The notes beneath the pieces were generated by a model, which worked only from the letters and a program-made list of their open reading frames with translations, was not told the origin of the DNA and did not search any database. 41,338 nucleotides of DNA. It comes from a virus. A program made the position numbers and the translations under genes. The stretch lies in the IMG/VR virus record IMGVR_UViG_3300008261_002596, positions 1 through 41,338 of that record. One strand, written 5' to 3'. This document shows positions 23,506-30,389 of the stretch, in pieces; the first letter of the stretch is position 1, and each line of letters opens with the position of its first letter.

Positions 23506-24615
23506 TTATTTAAGATCTTGGATTTTATATTTCACCAAACCTGTGTAGCCTACTTGATTTTCTGCATCAGGCAATTCCTTTTCTAAACTTAATGATTTCC
23601 CATAAGACATTAATGGTTCTATCAATGGAATGTGCATAAACCAATCCACCTGCAAGGTTGTAGATACACTCGCTGTGTAAAAATAATCATCACCATTTTC
23701 ATCATACACCTCTTCTGATTCACCACCTAAACTCACTTCATTCATATTGATGCCTCTTGTAGCCAGCTGATCTTTTAATACTGCCCACATCCACACTGTT
23801 GTTCTATCAGCCAAATCTGCTTGCGAATGGACATCTCTTGCTATAATTTCTATTTCTACAGAAACATCCCATCTGCCACCATACTCTTTATAAATATCAT
23901 CAGGTTCATCTAAAACAACAATCGCTTGCTGATCACCACCTCTTAACCTGCGACCAAAATAAATTAAAACCCCGGGGATAATCTTATGATAGACTTGATC
24001 AGGTCTTACATATTTTGGCTCAATCACACCTACCTGCAATTCTGTATATGTGATCTCTATATTTAAACCATTTAATAATTCATTAGCTAATTCTATCACA
24101 TCACCATTTAAAGTATAGTCTACACCTTCTACATATCGCATATATGATGGTTTCTCAATAATCCTTAAACTATTTTCCACAGGTGTACCTAACAATTGGA
24201 TTTCTGTTGGACTAATAAACACAGGTTCTGTTTCTTTTACTCTTTTATATTTAGTGATGTCTATACGATAAGTTTCATATTGATCTTCTATTTGAGTAAT
24301 ATCTAAAATATAAATACCTTCATCTGCACGGAATTTTGGATTTTCTTTGACCCACTCAATAGATCCATATTGTAGCTTTTTTGTTTTAGCTAGATAAACA
24401 TATCCTCTTACTGTTGTTAAGTAATTATCTGCACTCATCACTACATTATTTGCTCCACCTGTCTTAATCACCATGCCAAATTGTGGTCTTTGGTCAAAGC
24501 TATATTTACCTTGTATATTATTTGCCAATTCAGGATATCTAGGATGATCTGACCAATATTTTCTTAGTTCTTCTATCATGAGATTGCGAACTTCTAATGT
24601 TAAGTAATGAAACAT
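23506..24615 (-). CDS. Predicted virion structural protein (tail/neck)
   Basis: 369 residues, beta-rich after a helical N-terminus (MFHYLTLEVRNLMIEELRKYWSDHPRYPEL). It contains VDYTLNGDVIELANELLNGLNIEITYT, the kind of interface strand segment seen in baseplate and neck proteins, and a YFGRRLRGGDQQAIVVLDEP stretch. Ribosome site AAAGGAGCAAATAAGAAATG. Position between a probable completion protein and the sheath operon suggests tail tube terminator, neck or connector. No named family could be assigned from sequence alone. Confidence 0.72.
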   Translation of the reverse strand: MFHYLTLEVRNLMIEELRKYWSDHPRYPELANNIQGKYSFDQRPQFGMVIKTGGANNVVMSADNYLTTVRGYVYLAKTKKLQYGSIEWVKENPKFRADEGIYILDITQIEDQYETYRIDITKYKRVKETEPVFISPTEIQLLGTPVENSLRIIEKPSYMRYVEGVDYTLNGDVIELANELLNGLNIEITYTELQVGVIEPKYVRPDQVYHKIIPGVLIYFGRRLRGGDQQAIVVLDEPDDIYKEYGGRWDVSVEIEIIARDVHSQADLADRTTVWMWAVLKDQLATRGINMNEVSLGGESEEVYDENGDDYFYTASVSTTLQVDWFMHIPLIEPLMSYGKSLSLEKELPDAENQVGYTGLVKYKIQDLK

Positions 24616-24652
24616 TTCTTATTTGCTCCTTTTAAAGATACTTTTAATAACT

Positions 24653-25246
24653 TCATCTATTATCTTGTCTACCATTTTTATTATTACTCCTTGTAGTCAT
24701 TGCTTTAAATCTAGCTTGTTTTCTTTTAGCTTGTAGCATTATCTTTTTACGATCAAGCATTTCTTGACCTGTCATTTTCTCATAAGCTAGAATAGCAGTA
24801 GCTTGCATGACTGCACGATCTATTGCTTTTTCTATCCAAGAGTATTTTACAATCGCTGGATGAATCCATGACTTATCTGTTACTAATGGTAGTGTTCTAA
24901 ATTCTATTTCACCTTGTTTATTTTTTACAGGTATTGCTTGTCTTGGTCTATTTCTATCTGTCTTTAACCATGTCATTGGATATGCAGGCTTATTTTTTAA
25001 ATGGTATTTGATATGTTGCCATGTAGAATATAAAACTATATCACCATTCTCTTTTATTGTTGTACCGAATGAGTAAATAAATTCTTGTGTTTTAGGTACT
25101 GCATCAAATATTTGACCTGCTCTTTTTGCCTCTTCCCTTACTTCATTTAAGATCATTTCTGCAATAAATTTTATTTCTTTTTTAGTCTTGTCTTTTAAAG
25201 GCTGTCTAAAGACAAATTGCTTTTTTAATCTATCCATTTTTTCCAT
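24653..25246 (-). CDS. Possible head-tail joining / tail completion protein
   Basis: 197 residues from the ATG at 25246, which has AAAGGATTTTTTAATATG; the frame is open further upstream but that part overlaps a promoter. Residues about 120-145 read SWIHPAIVKYSWIEKAIDRA, resembling the HPGI...F..A pattern of HK97 gp10-like completion proteins. The C-terminus is very basic (MLQAKRKQARFKAMTTRSN). First gene of the tail operon, 37 bp before the next. Assignment is from one motif and context, so moderate. Confidence 0.65.
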   Translation of the reverse strand: MEKMDRLKKQFVFRQPLKDKTKKEIKFIAEMILNEVREEAKRAGQIFDAVPKTQEFIYSFGTTIKENGDIVLYSTWQHIKYHLKNKPAYPMTWLKTDRNRPRQAIPVKNKQGEIEFRTLPLVTDKSWIHPAIVKYSWIEKAIDRAVMQATAILAYEKMTGQEMLDRKKIMLQAKRKQARFKAMTTRSNNKNGRQDNR

Positions 25247-25292
25247 ATTAAAAAATCCTTTTTGTTGTTGTTGTATATATGTAAACCAAAAC

Positions 25293-25300
25293 CATATAAA
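25293..25300 (-). promoter_or_regulatory. Putative late promoter for the tail operon
   Basis: TTTATATG on the minus strand, about 46 bp before the 25246 start. Together with the plus-strand copy at 25322-25330 it makes a divergent late promoter pair in one 121-bp gap. Confidence 0.42.
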
Positions 25301-25321
25301 TTTATTGCATATTGATAATCT

Positions 25322-25330
25322 TTTTATATG
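25322..25330 (+). promoter_or_regulatory. Putative late promoter element
   Basis: TTTTATATG followed by a T-run, 38 bp before the ATG at 25368. Same core and spacing as at 5282 and 6159. Confidence 0.48.
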
Positions 25331-25367
25331 TTTTTTTATTTTGATTATAAACAAAAGGATAAACATT

Positions 25368-26186
25368 ATGTTTAATTATAAACTATCATTCATTCGTTCT
25401 CGTCTTGCTAATTTAAAGAAAGCAAATACGATTAGACCATTTTTTATTGATAACTCTTTTGGTAGATCCTATAGAGATGATTCAAGAAGTCTTTTGCCAT
25501 CTGTACCTTTAGGTACAACATGGGGTAATCTTTTTTGGACTTTGGAAGATCTACTTGAAGCTAAGAATATTCGTAATGTTGAAGTAGTGGAATTTGATCC
25601 AACTCAGACAGGTGATTTAAGAAAATTTTCTATCTCAGCTGAATTAGGTTTATATGTTTCACCTACAGAAGAGGGTAGAAGATTAAGAGGTTTTGAGCGA
25701 GTAACATATAACTGTCCACCAAGTAAATGTGTTTGGATTGATGGCAAACCTAAAATTACTGCACACTTAAAAAATTTCTTTTTAAAATACTTTAAAGAGC
25801 TTGTTTTTATGCCTAGAAAAAATTCCTCTCAAATACCTACTTGCACCATTACTAATTATAGAGATGCTACTTTTGAAGTAGTTGAAGATCCTAATTTTCA
25901 TATGGTTGGTGTTGCCATGAAAATTACAATGGACATTGTGGCTGATTTTTCAGGAATTAGAGAATCTTTCACACCTGCATCAGATGATGAAAAACAGTTA
26001 AATGTTAGAGAATTACAATTGTTAAGCGATAAAGAGTTTGATGCTGTGTTGGAAGATTTTAAAAGAAATCCACCTAAAAATATTTCTAAGAAAACTAGAA
26101 ATTTCTTTATGCTTGTAAGAGAATACAAAAATAGATATCCAAATATTAGAGATGTTGAGTTCTTGGTTAGACCATACCTTTCCTAA
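25368..26186 (+). CDS. Unknown 272-aa protein with basic leader
   Basis: Start at 25368, with AAAAGGATAAACATTATG; the upstream extension to 25188 overlaps the divergent gene and promoters and is not used. The N-terminus MFNYKLSFIRSRLANLKKAN is the basic amphipathic leader found on other late plus-strand proteins here. The remainder is alpha/beta with NCPPSKCVW near residue 115, a KKTRNFFMLVREYKNR stretch, and no recognised domain. It faces the 26194 gene with 7 bp between. A virion-associated role is inferred from leader and promoter. Confidence 0.72.
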   Translation: MFNYKLSFIRSRLANLKKANTIRPFFIDNSFGRSYRDDSRSLLPSVPLGTTWGNLFWTLEDLLEAKNIRNVEVVEFDPTQTGDLRKFSISAELGLYVSPTEEGRRLRGFERVTYNCPPSKCVWIDGKPKITAHLKNFFLKYFKELVFMPRKNSSQIPTCTITNYRDATFEVVEDPNFHMVGVAMKITMDIVADFSGIRESFTPASDDEKQLNVRELQLLSDKEFDAVLEDFKRNPPKNISKKTRNFFMLVREYKNRYPNIRDVEFLVRPYLS

Positions 26187-26193
26187 ACTAAAT

Positions 26194-26514
26194 TTACATT
26201 TCTCTTCTGATCCATCTTAAGATGCTTTCCATTTCACTCATCAATAAATCTTCATTTTCTTCATCACTGCGAATATCCCATTTTTCAACTTGTTGTGTTG
26301 TTGTTTCAATATAATCATCTGCATCATCATCCCAATCTTCAACTGTGTTTGTGATTTCCACATAGACAGTTTCTTCATGTCTGTTATATTCTACAGAACA
26401 GTGACTTTGACTACCATCAACATCAAATGATGTTGAGTTATGTTCTGATAGAGAATACATCATGCCAAGTTGCCATGATAACCATTCCATTGCTTTAATA
26501 AGTTCGCTACTCAT
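26194..26514 (-). CDS. Unknown 106-aa acidic protein
   Basis: Start at 26514, where AAAAAGGAAAAAGCAAATG is present; the ATG at 26550 has no ribosome site. The protein is acidic (VEDWDDDADDYIETTTQQVEKW in the middle) with a Trp-rich first helix. No family was recognised. It is preceded by a copy of the TTGCAAT/AAGTGTT promoter. Confidence 0.7.
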   Translation of the reverse strand: MSSELIKAMEWLSWQLGMMYSLSEHNSTSFDVDGSQSHCSVEYNRHEETVYVEITNTVEDWDDDADDYIETTTQQVEKWDIRSDEENEDLLMSEMESILRWIRREM

Positions 26515-26557
26515 TTGCTTTTTCCTTTTTTTAAAGTGTTTTGTAATCAATCATTTC

Positions 26558-26599
26558 TTACATATATATAACACTTGTCTATTAGCTTTCATTGCAAGT
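26558..26599 (-). promoter_or_regulatory. Minus-strand promoter, TTGCAAT/AAGTGTT class
   Basis: TTGCAAT (26597-26591), 14-bp gap, AAGTGTT (26576-26570), then TATATATATG as the -10-like region. Reads toward 26194-26514. Confidence 0.6.
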
Positions 26600-26610
26600 T
26601 CAATAAGCTA

Positions 26611-26622
26611 TTTATAAAAATG
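26611..26622 (+). promoter_or_regulatory. Putative late promoter element (variant)
   Basis: TTTATAAAAATG, 43 bp before the 26665 start. A weaker match to the TTTATATG core but at the conserved distance. Confidence 0.35.
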
Positions 26623-26664
26623 TTTTAATAGAAAAACATTCTTAAACACAAAGGATTATATATC

Positions 26665-27159
26665 ATGTTAAGAAGAAATAAACTTGCATCTCTTAAAGTT
26701 CGCTTGGCTAGTTTAAATACCAAAAAAGCATATTGGGGTGATGATGATGATGATGATGTTGGTGCTTTTTTTATTATGCCACATCTTGAAATGATCCATA
26801 AACACCTTGAACATTTTGTAGAAAGATATGCTCATGATCGATATCGTTATCATAGAGCATATCCTTCAGGTACATTTGATGTTATTGTATATGATGAACA
26901 CACAGGTGAACACAACAAAGAATTAGTAACAGTAAAATTCCATCTTTCCCAAAAAGAAGAAGATGAAATTTTAATTCAGTACTCTGCTTATATTGATGAT
27001 GGTCAATTCAATTTTGACGATAGTTTAGAAGCTGATGATGTTGTTAGAGAATCAGAAGGTCCCATCCAAATTGCTATTCATGAAAGTATAGAACATTTTG
27101 TAGAATATACACTTGATCATTGGCTACATCAATTTCATTTGACTGTGCATGAAGATTAA
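26665..27159 (+). CDS. Unknown 164-aa protein with basic leader and Asp run
   Basis: The leader MLRRNKLASLKVRLASLNTK is basic and amphipathic and is followed by GDDDDDD. The rest is His/Asp/Tyr-rich, with YAHDRYRYHRAY near 54-65 and H residues near the end, giving possible metal-binding character. No family was recognised. Start: AAAGGATTATATATCATG. The stop lies 2 bp from the end of the convergent 27162 gene. Confidence 0.72.
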   Translation: MLRRNKLASLKVRLASLNTKKAYWGDDDDDDVGAFFIMPHLEMIHKHLEHFVERYAHDRYRYHRAYPSGTFDVIVYDEHTGEHNKELVTVKFHLSQKEEDEILIQYSAYIDDGQFNFDDSLEADDVVRESEGPIQIAIHESIEHFVEYTLDHWLHQFHLTVHED

Positions 27160-27161
27160 TC

Positions 27162-28529
27162 TCATCCTCCATGATTGTGATTTTCCCATACTGCTGTCCT
27201 GCCTCTTAATTCATGATTTGCAGATACACTATCTTTCTCACTCATCATTGGTATCGCTGAATCAGGCTGTGTTGAATATGGTGCATCATTTCTAGCTGAA
27301 TATGTATCTCTAATTGTTTGATATGTGTATTTTGTCTTATGCCATAACACAGGCACACCATCCATAGGTACTGAATATCTAATATCTGCTGGCTCAAAAT
27401 ATCCCAAATTAAAATGCTGTTGTAATACATTTCCTCTTGCATTTGGTCTTCTTACCGGTCCTATTGAATACCTGTCATTATTTTGCTTAACTATAAAATC
27501 CCTTTGAGATACAATAGGTGAGGGTCCAATATACACTTCATATGAATGCTCTTTTTTCCTACCTTGAGTTGCTTGACTTATTCTTCTTTCTGCATCATCA
27601 GGTGCAACAATAATATCATAGGGTCCATCATATCCACCTATTAATCCTGTGCCAAAGCACCTAATACATCTTGAATCAGGTTGCTTTCCATATTCTAATG
27701 TAAACCTATTAAATGCTCCACACTCGCATGGCTGTCCTACTACTTTCTTTAAGAATAATCTTACTCGTTCACCACCTTGCTCTAATGCCCATTGATTTCT
27801 TCTCACACCTTCCCTCCACATCCAATCTACTTTCTCAATCTCAATATCACTAAATGGCTGTGTATAATCTAATGGACTTTCATGCAATGCACTTGTTAAT
27901 GGATCTTCTGCCACTGTTGTTACTCTATAATATGTCTTTTTATCTATAATAGAACTAATTATGCCTTCAGGTAAATAAGATAAATAAGAACAAGTAACAA
28001 CACTTGTATTCGGATCAAAGGCAAGCTGGATGTCATTCATTAAAGTAATAACATTTGTGGTTGCACCTTGTCTTAATACAATATCACCTGTTTGACCAAA
28101 GACACTAGCAGGATATGCTACTTGTCCATCTATTTTAACAACCACATCTCTATATGAAGTAGAAGGCTCAATCGCACTGCCTATTCTAGCTATTGGTCTA
28201 GCTGTTCTAAAACGATATGAACCATCTGCATTACTGCCTTTGCTTATCCAATTTGTAATCACTTCATCATAGATCATTTCTGTGATATTTGTATCTCTAT
28301 AAAAGGTAGCAGATATAGGCTGTTGATTTATTCTTTGGTAAGGTCCCCGATCTGATGTATTTGATCTATATATATTAACACCACGAATGATCCAGCCTTC
28401 ATTTTCATGAATGAAAGAAGGACTATCCCATCTTAAATCTATTGCACCTTTAAGAAAAGGTGAATTAGCTGATGTGTTTCTAGGTGGCATAGGATAAGGT
28501 GATCTTGAATATTCCCAACCTGCTGGCAT
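27162..28529 (-). CDS. Virion structural protein with four-Cys site
   Basis: 455 residues, beta-rich. Residues about 25-60 (LRWDSPSFIHENEGWIIRGVNIYRS) look like a fibronectin type III-like strand pattern. Near residues 265-295 are CECG and CIRCFGTGLIGGYDGPY, four Cys that can bind zinc. From memory, a similar Cys and GTG..GGY signature is found in structural proteins of several large myoviruses. C-terminus is His/Gly (NHNHGG). Ribosome site AAAGGATACATATCATG. It is a single transcription unit behind its own TTTATATC element. Neck, tail or baseplate placement cannot be decided. Confidence 0.75.
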   Translation of the reverse strand: MPAGWEYSRSPYPMPPRNTSANSPFLKGAIDLRWDSPSFIHENEGWIIRGVNIYRSNTSDRGPYQRINQQPISATFYRDTNITEMIYDEVITNWISKGSNADGSYRFRTARPIARIGSAIEPSTSYRDVVVKIDGQVAYPASVFGQTGDIVLRQGATTNVITLMNDIQLAFDPNTSVVTCSYLSYLPEGIISSIIDKKTYYRVTTVAEDPLTSALHESPLDYTQPFSDIEIEKVDWMWREGVRRNQWALEQGGERVRLFLKKVVGQPCECGAFNRFTLEYGKQPDSRCIRCFGTGLIGGYDGPYDIIVAPDDAERRISQATQGRKKEHSYEVYIGPSPIVSQRDFIVKQNNDRYSIGPVRRPNARGNVLQQHFNLGYFEPADIRYSVPMDGVPVLWHKTKYTYQTIRDTYSARNDAPYSTQPDSAIPMMSEKDSVSANHELRGRTAVWENHNHGG

Positions 28530-28568
28530 GATATGTATCCTTTATTTAGAGCATATATAAAGGATTTA

Positions 28569-28576
28569 GATATAAA
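28569..28576 (-). promoter_or_regulatory. Putative late promoter element
   Basis: TTTATATC on the minus strand, 39-40 bp before the 28529 start. A second TTTATATATG lies closer to the start (about 22 bp) and is less consistent with the spacing elsewhere. Confidence 0.38.
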
Positions 28577-28580
28577 TATT

Positions 28581-29006
28581 TTATTCGTTAGCCATCTCAA
28601 ATAAGATTTGATCTGCAAGACCATCTTCTAAGGTTTTTTGTTTTAAGACAAGCTGTCTATATAAGACATCAAAGATGTAGTGTTTATTGTAAGAGATGTC
28701 TTGTTTTCCTAATAAGTTTTTTCTTAATTCAGATAGAAAAATAAAACACCATGATTGAAATGTACTAGGTGTATCAAGATTTGACTGCATCAAATCTGTT
28801 ATTGTATAAAAGTTAAGTTCTATTGTGATCTGTGGTGGATGAAAGACACGATTTAAAAGGTATTCAAATAAATGAATTTCAGTTTGATCTAAAAACTTGC
28901 CTGCTAGAACACGATTTAATAAATGCTCAACTTTATTTTTAGTCCATATAGAAGTACTGCATATCAAAATAGATTTTGCATTATTGATAAAGGACTGTAT
29001 ATCCAT
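28581..29006 (-). CDS. Unknown 141-aa protein, paralog of the 29008 gene
   Basis: The N-terminal 60 residues match the next gene: FINNAKSILICSTSIWTKNKVEHLLNRVLAGKFL against FLNNAKALIMITTDEWTKGFVSSLIEQVNSGRTL (same order and spacing), followed by NRVFHPP against DAVLNPP. The second half has diverged. It is helical and has no recognised family. It starts 1 bp after the 29008 gene stops and shares its promoter. Confidence 0.75.
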   Translation of the reverse strand: MDIQSFINNAKSILICSTSIWTKNKVEHLLNRVLAGKFLDQTEIHLFEYLLNRVFHPPQITIELNFYTITDLMQSNLDTPSTFQSWCFIFLSELRKNLLGKQDISYNKHYIFDVLYRQLVLKQKTLEDGLADQILFEMANE

Positions 29007-29007
29007 A

Positions 29008-29445
29008 TTAATTTATATCATCCAAAGAAACCCAAGATTCAAAATCAATACCTTCAACATCTTCATCCTGTTCTACTTTTTTAGGTTTAATTTTCAAAAC
29101 TAATCTGTCATATTTGCTTTGAAAACAATCTTTTTGTTTTTCTGTTAATGCTTTGCCTGCTTTCATTTGTTTTTCTAAACTTTCTAAGAAACCTAATAAC
29201 CATTCGGATTTGGTCTTTTTTCTTAAAGTTTCAAGTTTAGTAACAAATTCAGGATCAATCTCTACAGGTGCAGGTGGATTTAAGACTGCATCTAATTTTG
29301 CATTAAAAATAGTCATTTGTTTTTCAGATAATGTTCTACCTGAGTTCACTTGCTCAATAAGAGAACTTACGAAACCTTTAGTCCATTCATCTGTGGTGAT
29401 CATGATTAATGCTTTTGCATTGTTTAAAAAGGCTTGGTCTGCCAT
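29008..29445 (-). CDS. Unknown 145-aa protein with internal duplication
   Basis: Two halves align: residues about 20-55 (EWTKGFVSSLIEQVNSGRTL then SEKQ...F..KLDAVL) and about 79-115 (EWLLGFLESLEKQMKAGKAL then TEKQ...F..KYDRLV). Each is a helix pair. The C-terminus is acidic. The N-terminal repeat is also shared with the downstream 28581 gene, so three copies of this about 36-residue module lie in a row. It is preceded by a TTGCAAT/AAGTGTT promoter and by a good ribosome site (TAGGAGTAAAAAAATG). Function unknown. Confidence 0.78.
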   Translation of the reverse strand: MADQAFLNNAKALIMITTDEWTKGFVSSLIEQVNSGRTLSEKQMTIFNAKLDAVLNPPAPVEIDPEFVTKLETLRKKTKSEWLLGFLESLEKQMKAGKALTEKQKDCFQSKYDRLVLKIKPKKVEQDEDVEGIDFESWVSLDDIN

Positions 29446-29470
29446 TTTTTTACTCCTATGGTTGGTTTGT

Positions 29471-29511
29471 TGATACTACCTAAACACTTGCTCTAAAGGT
29501 TTATTGCAAGT
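29471..29511 (-). promoter_or_regulatory. Minus-strand promoter, TTGCAAT/AAGTGTT class
   Basis: TTGCAAT (29509-29503), 13-bp gap, AAGTGTT (29489-29483), four bases, TAGTAT (29478-29473). Reads toward the 29008 and 28581 genes. Confidence 0.65.
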
Positions 29512-29521
29512 TCACTTATAT

Positions 29522-29662
29522 TTATTGGTGCTTTAAAAGTTTTGTCTTTAAAGCAGTCAAGGTTTTTATGCTGAGTTTGTTTTTAACTAGAACCAATTCA
29601 ACTTCCATTCGGATTTGAGAATTTTTACAAGTATATAACAAACGATATACTTCGTTTAACAT
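29522..29662 (-). CDS. Small 46-aa protein, TAATG-coupled
   Basis: A short frame starting MLNEVYRLLYTCKNSQ and ending KLLKHQ, 46 residues, basic and helical. The ATG shares its A with the TAA stop of the 29662-29952 gene (TAATG), and AAGAAGGGA lies just upstream as a ribosome site; both features argue that it is translated. It ends 11 bp before the start of the next promoter. No family. Confidence 0.55.
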   Translation of the reverse strand: MLNEVYRLLYTCKNSQIRMEVELVLVKNKLSIKTLTALKTKLLKHQ

Positions 29663-29952
29663 TACCATCCCTTCTTGCTCAACAAAAATTTGAGTTTTGG
29701 TTTTACTGAATCAGGATCAGTCTGGTCAATGTAGAAAGTCCTAGACTTTGTAAAGTCACCATTTATTTGAATGACTTGCACAAGGATATAGGTTTTACCT
29801 TTTTGGATTTGTTTCATCCCATGTATGTGGATTTTGGTATTGACATCCAAGTGAATGTCAATACTACCATTCTGCAAAATATCAGTATTGAGATTTGCAT
29901 AGACAGATGAAAGAGTAGAGATGATGGATTGATTTAAAATTTGAGTTAACAT
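29662..29952 (-). CDS. Unknown 96-aa protein
   Basis: A small protein with a helical N-terminus (MLTQILNQSIISTLSSVYANLN) and beta strands after it (IHLDVNTKIHIHG, TYILVQVIQING). It resembles the upstream 29964 gene in length and layout, including LNQ-IIS near the N-terminus and a DS..K..LL..K end, so they may be distant paralogs. Ribosome site AAGGAGTATTACTATG. Translationally coupled to the 46-aa gene downstream. Confidence 0.7.
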   Translation of the reverse strand: MLTQILNQSIISTLSSVYANLNTDILQNGSIDIHLDVNTKIHIHGMKQIQKGKTYILVQVIQINGDFTKSRTFYIDQTDPDSVKPKLKFLLSKKGW

Positions 29953-29963
29953 AGTAATACTCC

Positions 29964-30257
29964 TTATTTGATGTTTTTTGGTAAAAGTTTGGTGATGACT
30001 TTTTGACTATCTTCTGATTTGCAGGACTCAAATCTATCTTCGATTTGAATGCCATCTTTATCATAGATAGATAAAGTAAAGGTGCAGATTGCTTTATTTA
30101 CAGGTGTTCTGTAAATAAGATTTACTCTTGTTTGGTCTTTGTGTTTACCTGTGTACTCACAAGTAAAGATATAACCATCGAAACTACACACGGATGTGAT
30201 TTCGAGGTTGCTGTATTTAGTAGAGATGATTTGGTTTAGTGTAGAAAAGTGGATCAT
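29964..30257 (-). CDS. Unknown 97-aa protein
   Basis: A beta-rich small protein (IFTCEYTGKHKDQTRVNLIYRT...) with LNQIIST near the N-terminus and SQKVITKLLPKN at the end. Possible distant paralog of the 29662 gene, 11 bp downstream. First gene after a TTGCAAT/AAGTGTT promoter; the ATG is preceded by AAAGGATAAAAAAAATG. Function unknown. Confidence 0.72.
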   Translation of the reverse strand: MIHFSTLNQIISTKYSNLEITSVCSFDGYIFTCEYTGKHKDQTRVNLIYRTPVNKAICTFTLSIYDKDGIQIEDRFESCKSEDSQKVITKLLPKNIK

Positions 30258-30280
30258 TTTTTTTATCCTTTGGTTTGTTG

Positions 30281-30321
30281 TTGTAATAGATAAACACTTA
30301 AGATTAAAACTTATTGCAAGT
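30281..30321 (-). promoter_or_regulatory. Minus-strand promoter, TTGCAAT/AAGTGTT class
   Basis: TTGCAAT (30319-30313), 13-bp gap, AAGTGTT (30299-30293), four bases, TATTAC (30288-30283). Reads toward the 29964, 29662 and 29522 genes. Confidence 0.65.
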
Positions 30322-30340
30322 TCATTAAATTTTTTATTTT

Positions 30341-30351
30341 AAATATAAATG
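30341..30351 (+). promoter_or_regulatory. Putative late promoter of the baseplate operon
   Basis: AAATATAAATG, containing TATAAAT, which is the closest match in the window to the T4 late promoter TATAAATA. It ends 39 bp before the 30390 start codon. Confidence 0.42.
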
Positions 30352-30389
30352 TTCTTTGTAGCTAAACTTATTATGTGAAAGGCATACAG

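Noticed and set aside
25188-25367. Longer N-terminus for the 25368 gene
   Set aside because: The extension overlaps the divergent gene and promoters, is hydrophobic/Cys-rich without a ribosome site, and the ATG at 25368 has a clear one.
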